Origin: JAABUE01 sp037440925
GTDB taxonomy: Bacteria > Chloroflexota > Anaerolineae > Anaerolineales > Villigracilaceae
Length of the DNA: 64,000 nt
Assembly: GCA_037440925.1 (NCBI GenBank)
Contig: JBBITF010000006.1
Coordinates: 17,818-81,817, forward strand
Reading direction: 5' to 3'
In this document: positions 17,393 through 25,646 of the stretch, in pieces
How positions within the stretch are numbered: position 1 is the first letter of the stretch
How the letters are laid out: each line of letters starts with the position of its first letter
Position numbers and translations under genes: made by a program
Notes under the pieces: generated by a model
What the model saw: the letters and a program-made list of their open reading frames with translations, nothing else
What the model was told of the DNA's origin: nothing
The model's database searches: none

Positions 17393-17842
17393 ATGACGGA
17401 TACTTCTGTTTCCTCTCCTAAACCTTCCATTTTCTCCCGCCGCCGCCAGTTTATTCAACTGGGCTTCTTGACGGTGGCAGCCGCCTGGCTGGGAACATGG
17501 CTGCAAGCGCGTCTCTTCCCGGCCGCCAGCGCCAGCCAGGAAGCTGCGCCGGTCTCTTTTCCATTGAGCGACTTGCCGGTTGGCGGAGCCAAAGCCATTA
17601 CGTATGGCGGCATTCCTGTATTGGTATTGCGCACCCCGCAGAGTCTCCGCGCCTTCTCGTTGATTTGCACGCACCTGGGCTGTATTGTGGAATGGCAAGA
17701 TAACAAGAAGGAATTTTATTGCCCTTGTCACGATGGCCGCTATGATGAATTTGGCGATGTGTTGGCCGGCCCCCCGCCCATTCCGTTGGAGCAATTTGCC
17801 GTGCGCATCGAGGGCGAACAAGTCATCGTCGGCGAGGCTTGA
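17393..17842 (+). CDS. Rieske [2Fe-2S] protein
   Basis: Membrane-attached, outward-facing Rieske protein. The N terminus carries a twin-arginine stretch (SRRRQFIQLGF) and one transmembrane helix. The cluster motifs are CTHLGC (92-97) and CPCHDGRYDEFG (110-121), both complete with two Cys and two His. It sits inside the dsr operon between dsrJ and a monoheme cytochrome, with no cytochrome b partner of the bc type nearby, so its quinol partner may be the NrfD-type subunit or DsrM. ATG 17381 directly abuts the dsrJ stop; ATG 17393 has GGTGAG in front and is preferred. Confidence 0.88.
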   Translation: MTDTSVSSPKPSIFSRRRQFIQLGFLTVAAAWLGTWLQARLFPAASASQEAAPVSFPLSDLPVGGAKAITYGGIPVLVLRTPQSLRAFSLICTHLGCIVEWQDNKKEFYCPCHDGRYDEFGDVLAGPPPIPLEQFAVRIEGEQVIVGEA

Positions 17843-17857
17843 GGCAGGAGAATGAAC

Positions 17858-18232
17858 ATGAAACGTTTTCTAATTTTCTTCGGTTCACTGCTTGTGACTG
17901 TGGCGTTGCTGTTGGCCCTCTTGCCCGCTGCTACGGCCCAAGCCCTTCCCGAATATTCAGCGCAGACCGGGGAACCCTGCGCCTCTTGTCACATCAGCCC
18001 CTCGGGCGGCGGCCCCCGCGGCCCGCGCGGGCAGGCCTGGGTAGCCTCCGGCAAACCCGGCGCCGTGCCGGATACGCTCCAGGCGCTCGAATTGCTGGGC
18101 GTCGAATTGAGCGTGGATCCGGCCTATTTTACGGCAACAGGTTTCGAGGTCCAGGAACCGGAAGCGCTGCAGGTCGCTCCGGCCCAGAGCGTGCGCTTGT
18201 ACCGTTGGTTGAGTCAATATGATGGCAATTAG
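17858..18232 (+). CDS. Small monoheme c-type cytochrome
   Basis: Exported protein of 124 residues with a signal peptide (cleavage near ATAQA, about residue 29) and one heme motif CASCH (41-45), followed by a Ser/Gly/Arg-rich loop SPSGGGPRGPRGQAW. The mature part has no methionine and no histidine beyond the CXXCH, so a usual sixth heme ligand is not visible. ATG 17858 is preferred over 17852 because GCAGGAG then has a normal 7-nt spacing. It lies upstream of the MopB-family gene and is likely its electron partner. Confidence 0.8.
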   Translation: MKRFLIFFGSLLVTVALLLALLPAATAQALPEYSAQTGEPCASCHISPSGGGPRGPRGQAWVASGKPGAVPDTLQALELLGVELSVDPAYFTATGFEVQEPEALQVAPAQSVRLYRWLSQYDGN

Positions 18233-18263
18233 TCGTCGTGCGTTGATCGGTAAAGGATAGCCT

Positions 18264-20633
18264 ATGGAAAACTTCCCCTCTCAGACTCCTCCCTCAGAAC
18301 TTTCCCGTCGTGATTTCATCAAATTTGGCGCCGCTGCCGCCATCGCCGGCGTTGGACTGAACGCTTTGCAGCCAGCGCAGCAGGCTACCTCGGTGCAAGC
18401 GGCGGTGGGTGAAGAGACGATTGTTAAAACGACATGCGCCTTGTGCCCCTCAGGCTGCGGCCTGGATGTGCGCGTGGTGAACGGCAAGGCGGTGAAAGTG
18501 GAAGGCAACCCGCTGCACCCGCTCAACCAGGGCGTATGCTGCCTGCGGGGACAGACCTCGTTGGAGGTGCTGTATAGCCCAGAGCGCATCCAACGCCCGC
18601 GCGTCCAGATGGGCGAGCGCGGTTCGGGCGATTGGAAAGAAATCTCGTGGGACGAGGCGCTTGAACTGGCGGCTGGCAAACTCGGTGAACTGCGCGCCGC
18701 TGGAAAGCCTCATAGCGTTGCGCTCATGCATGGCGAACTGCGCGGGCAAATGCGCCAGACGGTGCAGCGTTTCATGCGCGCCTATGGCTCGCCGAATGTC
18801 ATTTCGCGCGAGAGTTTGGGCGAAGGCGCGGCCCGTATGGCTTTATGGCTTTCACAAGGCGTAAACGCGCTGCCGGTCTACGACATCAACAACGCCAATT
18901 ATGTGTTGACCTTTGGGGGCAACCTGCTCGAATCCAGCCGCAACTTGATTGGCTATCTGGGCGCGACGGCTTTCATGCGGCGCGGACGCCCACAGCGCGG
19001 CAAACTGGTGGCCGTCCACCCGCGCCTTTCTCTGACCGGCATCAAGGCCGACGAGTGGGTGCCAATCCGCCCTGGCACGTATGGCGCGCTGGCTTTGGGC
19101 ATGGCCAATGTCATCATCAACAGCAAACTATATGACGAAGCCTTCGTGCGCGACTTTACCTTTGGCTTCGAGGATTTCGAGGACGCCGAGGGGACGTTGC
19201 ACAAAGGCTTCAAGTCGCTGGTGTTGGAAACCTATACCCTCGAGCGCGTCTCGGCTATTACGGGCGTCTCTACCGATAAGATTGCCCGCATTGCGGGCGA
19301 ATTTGCCACCAACCGCCCGGCGGTCGCCATGCTGCCCACCGAGGCGGGCGAACTCTCTAGCGGCAATGCGCTGTACACGGCGCTGGCCGTCCATGCCTTG
19401 AATGCCCTGGTTGGCTCGATAGACGTCAAGGGCGGCGTCCTCTTGCAGCGCTTCCCTAAATTGGCCGACTGGCCTGACTACACCCTCGATGCGACAGCCC
19501 GCCTGGGAGAAAGCCGCGAGCGCATAGACGGGGCCGGCTCCCAATTCCCCTTGGCGCTATCGGCCTATCAGAATGTGCCAGAGCGCATCCTGGAGGGCAA
19601 GCCTTACCCCATCGAGGCCCTCTTCTTGCTGAACGCCAACCCGCTCTACGACCTGCCCAATGGCGGGCGTACCCTGGAAGCCTTGCAAAAAGTACCTTTT
19701 GTGGTCAGTTTTGCCTCCACCCTCGACGAAAGCGCGGCCTATGCCGACCTGATTTTGCCGGCCAGCACCTTCCTAGAAGTGTGGGGCGACGATTACCTGG
19801 AAGGCACGGGCTATGCGGGCATCTCCCTGCGCCAGCCGGCTGTTGCGCCGCTCCACGATACGCGCAATCCCGGCGACGTGCTGCTCGACCTGGCGCACCG
19901 CATCGGAGGTAATCTGGCAAAAGCCTTCCCCTGGGAAACCTACCAAGACCTGATCATGCAGCGCCTGTCTACCCTGGATTGGGAGAAATTGCAGGCCAAC
20001 GGCAACTGGTCCGAACTGGTCTATTTCAACGCCCAACCCGGCAGCCCCGCCTGGAGCGAGGTGGTCGGACGTGACCGCTTGAACGCTCCCAAAGATGGAC
20101 GCTTCGACTTCTTCTCGCGCGAACTCTTCGCCCTGCTCGCTTCGGACTCGGACTTGGCCTGCTTGCCCCACTTCGAGATTCCCCCCGCCCTGGCCGACAC
20201 TGCCGAGGGCGCCCTCGACTATCCTTTCCTGCTGGTCGTACAGCCGCTCATCACCCAGTCGCAGCAATGGCAAGGCATCGTCCCCACCTTGCAGGAGAGT
20301 TACGGCTTGCAAGGGCATGTCAAGTGGGACAGTTGGGTAGAAATCAGCCAGAAGGCAGCCGAAGCCCTCCACCTCGAGGATGGGCAGCGCGTGTGGGTAG
20401 AATCGCCGCTCGACCGCGTGCAGGCCACCGTTAGGGTATATGCTGGCATCTGGCCGAATGCCGTCTTCCTGCCGCCTGGACAGGGCCATCACACCTTTGT
20501 GCGCTGGGGCCGCAAATCTGAGCAGAACATGGTCGTCGGCGCCAACCCGAATGTTCTGAGTTTGTTTACGAGCGAGCCGTTGAGCGGACTGGCCGTAGCC
20601 GGCCCCACCCGCGTCCGTATTTATCCGGTTTGA
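18264..20633 (+). CDS. MopB (molybdopterin oxidoreductase) family protein, Psr/Qrc/ACIII-like large subunit
   Basis: A 789-residue member of the molybdopterin oxidoreductase superfamily with a Tat signal (SRRDFIKFG at 14-22), so it is exported folded. The N-terminal [4Fe-4S] motif is C58, C61, C65 and C92/C93. Later blocks include PLYDLPNGGRTLEALQ, SAAYADLILPASTFLEVWG and the C-terminal PLIT...GHHTFVRWG. Where Psr/Phs enzymes have a Mo-ligating Cys, the sequence is SRESLGEGAA (181-190); no Cys is there and a Ser is one residue off. It may be a quinone-linked electron-transfer subunit without Mo, as in Qrc or alternative complex III, or a new reductase. Confidence 0.82.
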   Translation: MENFPSQTPPSELSRRDFIKFGAAAAIAGVGLNALQPAQQATSVQAAVGEETIVKTTCALCPSGCGLDVRVVNGKAVKVEGNPLHPLNQGVCCLRGQTSLEVLYSPERIQRPRVQMGERGSGDWKEISWDEALELAAGKLGELRAAGKPHSVALMHGELRGQMRQTVQRFMRAYGSPNVISRESLGEGAARMALWLSQGVNALPVYDINNANYVLTFGGNLLESSRNLIGYLGATAFMRRGRPQRGKLVAVHPRLSLTGIKADEWVPIRPGTYGALALGMANVIINSKLYDEAFVRDFTFGFEDFEDAEGTLHKGFKSLVLETYTLERVSAITGVSTDKIARIAGEFATNRPAVAMLPTEAGELSSGNALYTALAVHALNALVGSIDVKGGVLLQRFPKLADWPDYTLDATARLGESRERIDGAGSQFPLALSAYQNVPERILEGKPYPIEALFLLNANPLYDLPNGGRTLEALQKVPFVVSFASTLDESAAYADLILPASTFLEVWGDDYLEGTGYAGISLRQPAVAPLHDTRNPGDVLLDLAHRIGGNLAKAFPWETYQDLIMQRLSTLDWEKLQANGNWSELVYFNAQPGSPAWSEVVGRDRLNAPKDGRFDFFSRELFALLASDSDLACLPHFEIPPALADTAEGALDYPFLLVVQPLITQSQQWQGIVPTLQESYGLQGHVKWDSWVEISQKAAEALHLEDGQRVWVESPLDRVQATVRVYAGIWPNAVFLPPGQGHHTFVRWGRKSEQNMVVGANPNVLSLFTSEPLSGLAVAGPTRVRIYPV

Positions 20634-20660
20634 TTGGAATTTTATATTTGGAGGTAGAAC

Positions 20661-21347
20661 ATGCCCCGCTGGGGAATGGTCATTGACCTGGACAAATGCT
20701 TTGCCTGCCAGAGCTGCACCGCAGCCTGCCGCATGGAAAACAACACGCCTGTGGCCGGAAAGAACCAGGCCGATATGGGGCGCGCCATCCTGTGGAACGA
20801 GGTCTTGCCGTTCATAGAAGGCGAGTATCCCAATATCCACACCACCATGTTGCCGCGCCCGTGTATGCACTGCGACAACCCACCCTGCGTTAAAGTCTGC
20901 CCGGTGCAGGCGACTTACAAAAACGAAGAAGGCATCGTGCTGGTGAACTACGATCGCTGTATTGGCTGCCGCATGTGCACTGTGGCTTGCCCTTATGCCG
21001 TGCGTTACTTCAACTGGTACCCCCCCGAATGGCCCGAGGAACTGAAAGCGCACTTGAATCCAGAACCGGAAGTGCAGCCTCGTCCTAAAGGCGTGGTCGA
21101 AAAATGTACCTTCTGCTTCCAGCGTTTGCGCAAAGCGCGTGAAGAAGCCGATGCAGAAGGTCGTCCTTTCAACGCCACTGACTACACCCCTGCCTGCGTG
21201 CAAACCTGCACCGGCCACGCCCGCTACTTTGGCGACCTGGATGACCCGAACAGCCTGGTCTCTAAACTGGCGCATAGCCCGCGCGCCTTCCGTATGTTCG
21301 AAGAACTTGGCACACAGCCCAAAGTCTATTACTTGAAGCAAGGGTGA
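20661..21347 (+). CDS. Four-cluster [4Fe-4S] ferredoxin subunit (PsrB/QrcC/DsrO-like)
   Basis: A 228-residue polyferredoxin with four cysteine groups: CFACQSCTAAC, CMHCDNPPCVKVCP, CIGCRMCTVACP and CTFC...CVQTCTG. This pattern is typical of the B subunit of Psr, Ttr, Phs and Qrc complexes. No signal peptide is seen, so it is probably exported with the Tat-bearing MopB partner. It sits 27 bp after MopB and 4 bp before the NrfD-type subunit, forming the A-B-C order of such complexes. Confidence 0.9.
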   Translation: MPRWGMVIDLDKCFACQSCTAACRMENNTPVAGKNQADMGRAILWNEVLPFIEGEYPNIHTTMLPRPCMHCDNPPCVKVCPVQATYKNEEGIVLVNYDRCIGCRMCTVACPYAVRYFNWYPPEWPEELKAHLNPEPEVQPRPKGVVEKCTFCFQRLRKAREEADAEGRPFNATDYTPACVQTCTGHARYFGDLDDPNSLVSKLAHSPRAFRMFEELGTQPKVYYLKQG

Positions 21348-21351
21348 TGAT

Positions 21352-22680
21352 ATGGAACCCAAGAATCAAAACGTACAGCAAATCCTTGCTCCCGTGCGCC
21401 GCGTTTCGGCTGGCGATTACCTGCTGTGGGGCGTCTTGCTTGCCTTGTTGTTGACCGGCCTGGGCGCCTGGACGTGGCAATTCATCGAGGGCTTGGGCAT
21501 CACCGGCATGAACCGCCCGGTCTATTGGGGCGTATACATTACCAACTTCGTTTTCTTCATCGGCCTGGCGCATTCCGGCACCTTCATCTCGGCCATCTTG
21601 CGCATCGCCGGGCAGAGTTGGCGCGCCCCGCTCACCCGCGCTGCCGAAGCCATCACGCTTTTCAGCCTGCCCTTCGGTGCTGGCTCCATCATTATTGATA
21701 TGGGGCACCCCGAGCGCATCCTCAATGTCATTTTCTATGGACGTTACCAGTCGCCCATCCTGTGGGATGTGACAGCCGTCAGCCTGTATATGCTCTCCAG
21801 CATCATCTTCTTCTACTTCTCGCTCATCCCCGACATTGCGATTTGCCGCGACCGCCTCACCGACGCTCCGCGCTGGCAGCGCCGCATGTACCAAATCCTG
21901 GCTCTGGGTTGGAAGCACCATCCTGAGCAATATCGCCGTCTGGAAAAAGTGCTGGATGGTATGGCCGTTTTCATGACCATGTTGGTCGTCACCGTTCACA
22001 CTGTGGTTTCCTGGCTGTTTGGCATGACCGTCCAACCTGGCTGGCATACCGCCTTGATCGGGCCGTTCTTCCTGTTGGGCGCCATCCTATCGGGAACGGC
22101 GGCGGTGGTGATCACCTTGGCCATCCTGCGCAAGGTCTATCATCTGGAAAATGTCTTGCATGTCGGCCTGTTCAACTCTTTGCGCAAACTGTTGATTACC
22201 TTTGTCCTGGGCTGGCTGTACATGATGATCGCCGAGCATCTCACCATTGGTTATAGCAGCATGACCGAAGAGATGGTCGTCCTCAACGACAAATTCAGCG
22301 GCACCTTCTCGTTGATTTTCTGGAGCATGGCTACCTTCGTGTTTGGTCTTCCTTTGCTCATCTTCCTCTTCAAAGGCAAGAACAATATCGGTTGGATGGT
22401 GTTTGCCTGTGTCCTCATCAATATTGGCATGTGGCTGGAGCGTTACATTGTCATCATCCCTACCGAGGTTAGCCCGCGCATGTTGCATGTCATGGGACAG
22501 GGACACTACCTCCCCCAACTGCCTGAAATCCTCATCACGATTGCCTGTTTCGCTGGCCTCATCCTGCTCTACGCGGTCTTTACTCGTTTCTTCCCCATTG
22601 TTCCCATCTGGGAGACGGCTCAGGAACTGCCCGGCCACGCGCATTCTCAGCCGGCTCCGGCAGCCGCAGCCAGCGATTAG
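21352..22680 (+). CDS. NrfD/PsrC-family quinone-binding membrane subunit
   Basis: A 442-residue integral membrane protein with about ten helices. The block RPVYWGVYITNFVFFIGLAHSG and the following TRAAEAITLFSLPFGAGSIIIDMGHPER are characteristic of ActC/QrcD-type NrfD proteins more than of short PsrC. It should exchange electrons between menaquinone and the ferredoxin subunit. In this operon it occupies the place of DsrP. The C terminus is Ala/Pro-rich. Confidence 0.9.
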   Translation: MEPKNQNVQQILAPVRRVSAGDYLLWGVLLALLLTGLGAWTWQFIEGLGITGMNRPVYWGVYITNFVFFIGLAHSGTFISAILRIAGQSWRAPLTRAAEAITLFSLPFGAGSIIIDMGHPERILNVIFYGRYQSPILWDVTAVSLYMLSSIIFFYFSLIPDIAICRDRLTDAPRWQRRMYQILALGWKHHPEQYRRLEKVLDGMAVFMTMLVVTVHTVVSWLFGMTVQPGWHTALIGPFFLLGAILSGTAAVVITLAILRKVYHLENVLHVGLFNSLRKLLITFVLGWLYMMIAEHLTIGYSSMTEEMVVLNDKFSGTFSLIFWSMATFVFGLPLLIFLFKGKNNIGWMVFACVLINIGMWLERYIVIIPTEVSPRMLHVMGQGHYLPQLPEILITIACFAGLILLYAVFTRFFPIVPIWETAQELPGHAHSQPAPAAAASD

Positions 22681-22698
22681 CCCCTTCAGGAGGTTGAC

Positions 22699-22887
22699 AT
22701 GAACATTGGCGGTTTGGTTCACGCATATTTCGACAATGCCGGCCCGGGCGGAGTCTTTGTCTTGCTGGTTGTCGGCGTTGCCTGCACTACCTACTACCTC
22801 CTGGCCCGCTGGTTCGTAGCCGGCGGTAGAACAGAGAGCCAGGCAGTTCCTTCTACCGATGAACAACCTGTGAGCATGGACGAATGA
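22699..22887 (+). CDS. Small single-span membrane protein of the redox module
   Basis: A 62-residue protein with one hydrophobic helix (VFVLLVVGVACTTYYLLARWF) and an acidic tail, preceded by AGGAGG. Its stop overlaps the ATG of the next cytochrome gene (ATGA), showing coupled translation. It resembles small accessory subunits of respiratory complexes in size only; no family was recognised. Confidence 0.7.
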   Translation: MNIGGLVHAYFDNAGPGGVFVLLVVGVACTTYYLLARWFVAGGRTESQAVPSTDEQPVSMDE

Positions 22888-24974
22888 AACGACGAATTCT
22901 GCTTCCCTCCCTGGTCTTCCTGGCGGTCCTGACGCTGGCCGTCGGCTCCGTCTCCGCTTCCTCCCTCGACTTCAGCCTGCCTGCCTCGGCCGAAGGAGAG
23001 ACTCTCGTCTCCGGCAATTACTGCGCCTCCTGTCATCTGACCGATGACCCGCGCCTGGCGTCTGCCACGGCTTGGAAAGGCGGCATCCAAAGCAAAGTCA
23101 ACTCGCCCTGCCCGGCAGCCATCAAAATACACGAAGAACTATATTACACCGAACGGTTGCTGCTCATGATCGAACGCGCCGAAAACGCAGTTGGCCCCTT
23201 GCCCGAAAAGAGCCAGGCTCGTTTGGAGGACTATACCCAGCGTTACAGCCGTATGCTCGATACGCCTGTCGGCAGCCTGGACGCTTTCGTCAGTGAAGCC
23301 CAGTCAACTCGTTATCAGTTGAACAAGGCCTATGCTGCGCTCAATCAAATGGCGCAAGACGCCAAACAGCGCACAATCTTGACGTATGCGGCGGCGATTA
23401 CCTTGATTGTGCTTGGCTCATTGGCCTGGGGCGTGTACAACTCCCGCGCGCTGGCCTCTGGAAAGGTGAGCCGATCTTGGGGGCTATTCTGGCGTGTGCT
23501 GTTTATCGTGGCTGTTGTGGCGTTCTTTACCTTGCCTTTCTTCCGTGTGCCGGCCGAAGAGGTGGTGATGACCACTGCCGAACAGCAGGAAGCCCAGGCA
23601 ACCCTCGATGCCGCTCAACGCGCAGCCGACGCTGCCGACCGTTCGCAGGCGCGCGCCTGGATGTTAGCCCGCGTTGCGGCTGCCTATGCCGAAATGGACG
23701 CCGCCCAAGCCCAGGCTATCCTGGATGAAGCGCTGACCTCGCTCGACGTAGCCCGCAAGAACGAAGAAGCCCTGTGGGGGCAAAGCCTGGTCGTGCAAGA
23801 AGTGACGGTTGGCACCAAAATCGAAATGGAATCGGCCGGCCTCATCACCGCCGACCTGAACGCTGCCCGCGCCCGCGCCTGGGCCTTGCCGCTGGTTGCC
23901 CGGCAGTGGAACGCCCTCGATCCAATCAAAGCCGCCGCCCTCTTACAGGCCGAACAGGACGCCCTGATTGGCCAAGAAGGCCTCTACCGTGATTTACAAT
24001 TGCGCGCCCTATCGCTGGCCTGGGTCGAAGTGAATCCTTCCAAGGCCGCCCCTGCTGCCGCCCAAATACAGGACGCTTCCCTGCGCGCCTGGACCTTCCG
24101 TGAACTGGCGGACCTGACCCACAACCCCTCACTCTATGACAAAGCCCTCCAGGCTGCGCGTGAAATCACGGACCCTGTCCAGAAAGCGCGCGCCCTGCGA
24201 GAGATTGCCCACTCTTCTGGCAAGAGCGCCCTTTTCGAGGAAGCCCTGACCGCGCTAGATGGCGTGACCGACCCCGCTTTGGCCTATGCCCTCAGCGACC
24301 TGGCCGCTGCCTGGGGCAACGCTTCTCTGGTCGAAAGAATCGCCTACCCCGATGCCCGCGCCAGCGCCTTGCTGCGCATGGGAGAATACCCCTCCGCTTG
24401 GGAGGCGGCGGCAGGCATCGCTGATCCTTACGAACAGGCGCGCGCCCAAGCCGCCATTGCTTCTGCCTGGGGCAATGCCGATGCCGCCATGCAGATTGCT
24501 GTCCCCTTATACCGCGATTTGGCATTGCGCGATGTCATCCGAAAAACGGGAAATACGTCACTGGCAGAGGCAATTACCTCCAAGTACTATAAAGTCCAGG
24601 CTCTAACTGCTCTAGGCGAGACCGAATCTGCCCTCCAAGTAGCCGCCGACCTGGGCGAAACCTACCCCTTGGTTGATTTGGCTGTCCATTTGTCCGCCTC
24701 CAATCCGCAGGCGGCGTTGGCCTTGGTCGAGCAGATGAAGCGCGAAAGCGACAAAGCCATTGCCTTGCAGGCTATTGCTGTTGCCTCGCAGGACCCGTCG
24801 CTCATCGAACAGGCGCAGGGCATGGCACTGGCCGCCCGCGTGCGCGGCGACTCGCTGGCCCCGGCCCAGGCTTTGCTCGATCTTGCAAATGCCCTTCTGG
24901 AAGTAGATGTCAAATACGCAGAAGCAGCCTTTCGTCAGGCGTATGAAGCGGCGCAGCGCATTGCAACCAAATGA
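22884..24974 (+). CDS. Membrane cytochrome c with long Ala-rich helical-repeat domain
   Basis: A 696-residue protein. It has a signal peptide (residues 1-25), one heme motif CASCH (47-51), a helical segment with SPCPAAIKIHEELYYTERLL, two transmembrane helices (about 172-192 and 203-222) and then about 470 residues of Ala-rich helical repeats (ARAWALPLVARQW, KARALREIAHSSG, YALSDLAAAWGNAS, KAIALQAIAVASQ) resembling TPR/HEAT solenoids. The repeat unit is roughly 30-35 residues. I do not recognise a named family. Its place at the end of the Rieske-MopB-NrfD run suggests a structural or electron-entry subunit of that complex. Confidence 0.75.
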   Translation: MKRRILLPSLVFLAVLTLAVGSVSASSLDFSLPASAEGETLVSGNYCASCHLTDDPRLASATAWKGGIQSKVNSPCPAAIKIHEELYYTERLLLMIERAENAVGPLPEKSQARLEDYTQRYSRMLDTPVGSLDAFVSEAQSTRYQLNKAYAALNQMAQDAKQRTILTYAAAITLIVLGSLAWGVYNSRALASGKVSRSWGLFWRVLFIVAVVAFFTLPFFRVPAEEVVMTTAEQQEAQATLDAAQRAADAADRSQARAWMLARVAAAYAEMDAAQAQAILDEALTSLDVARKNEEALWGQSLVVQEVTVGTKIEMESAGLITADLNAARARAWALPLVARQWNALDPIKAAALLQAEQDALIGQEGLYRDLQLRALSLAWVEVNPSKAAPAAAQIQDASLRAWTFRELADLTHNPSLYDKALQAAREITDPVQKARALREIAHSSGKSALFEEALTALDGVTDPALAYALSDLAAAWGNASLVERIAYPDARASALLRMGEYPSAWEAAAGIADPYEQARAQAAIASAWGNADAAMQIAVPLYRDLALRDVIRKTGNTSLAEAITSKYYKVQALTALGETESALQVAADLGETYPLVDLAVHLSASNPQAALALVEQMKRESDKAIALQAIAVASQDPSLIEQAQGMALAARVRGDSLAPAQALLDLANALLEVDVKYAEAAFRQAYEAAQRIATK

Positions 24975-24995
24975 ACGATTCTGCGAGGTCATGCG

Positions 24996-25379
24996 ATGTT
25001 GAATGAATATACCGGTAAGCGCGTTCTTGTGATTGCCACCTTTGGTTCTGCTAACCCAGAGCGCGGCCCCGGTCCATTTGTCTTTGCCGGCGAAGCCGCC
25101 AGGGGCGGCGCTGAAGTCATGCTCATCTTTGTCTTGCAAGCGCCGCTGCTCCTCAAGCGGGGCGTTGCGGAGAAATTGTATGCCAAACAAGGCGGGCGTA
25201 CCATCCGCGAATTCATTGATGATGCCCTGCGGCTTGGGGTAAAATGCTATGTGTGTGATACGGCGTTGCAACTTTGCGACATGACGCCCGAAGACTTGAT
25301 TGAAGAAGTGGACGAACTGGTCGGCCCCAGTTTCTTGATCAAACAAGGATTACAGGCTGATCTGGTTCTCTCTTTCTAA
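24996..25379 (+). CDS. DsrE-family protein
   Basis: A 127-residue DsrE/F-like fold protein: N-terminal RVLVIATFG, a central beta strand AEVMLIFVLQAP, then VKCYVCDTALQLCDMTPEDLIEEVDELVGPS with the conserved Cys and DL region. DsrE-type proteins handle sulfur transfer or persulfide chemistry. Only one copy is present, and dsrEFH as found in sulfur oxidisers is absent. It lies in the operon between the redox module and a ferredoxin. Confidence 0.8.
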   Translation: MLNEYTGKRVLVIATFGSANPERGPGPFVFAGEAARGGAEVMLIFVLQAPLLLKRGVAEKLYAKQGGRTIREFIDDALRLGVKCYVCDTALQLCDMTPEDLIEEVDELVGPSFLIKQGLQADLVLSF

Positions 25380-25398
25380 AAAACCATTTGGAGGTAGT

Positions 25399-25599
25399 AT
25401 GTTCATCGTAACCATTGATATCCAAAAATGTAAAGCCTGCGGTGATTGCGTGGAAAATTGCCCTCAACAGGCCATTGCCATCACCGAAGAAGGCGGCAAA
25501 AAGTATGCCATGTTTACCGGTAGTCCCGATGATTGTATTGGCTGCTTATCCTGCGAATCTTCTTGTGAAGAAGGCGCCATTACCGTTACCGAGTACTAA
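25399..25599 (+). CDS. 2[4Fe-4S] ferredoxin
   Basis: A 66-residue cytosolic ferredoxin with two complete CX2CX2CX3C motifs, CKACGDCVENCPQQ and CIGCLSCESSCEEGA. The 13-residue loop between clusters contains Gly-Gly-Lys. A GGAGG site precedes it. As a small soluble carrier in the dsr operon it could feed DsrAB or the neighbouring radical SAM enzyme; the partner is not shown by sequence. Confidence 0.92.
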   Translation: MFIVTIDIQKCKACGDCVENCPQQAIAITEEGGKKYAMFTGSPDDCIGCLSCESSCEEGAITVTEY

Positions 25600-25646
25600 T
25601 CGCGCTGTTTTCTCCTCTTACGCTAACGGCTGGATGTATTCCCCTG

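Noticed and set aside
19773..21362. Long minus-strand open frame (529 codons) opposite MopB and ferredoxin genes
   Set aside because: Composition is that of an antisense shadow; the plus strand has full family motifs.
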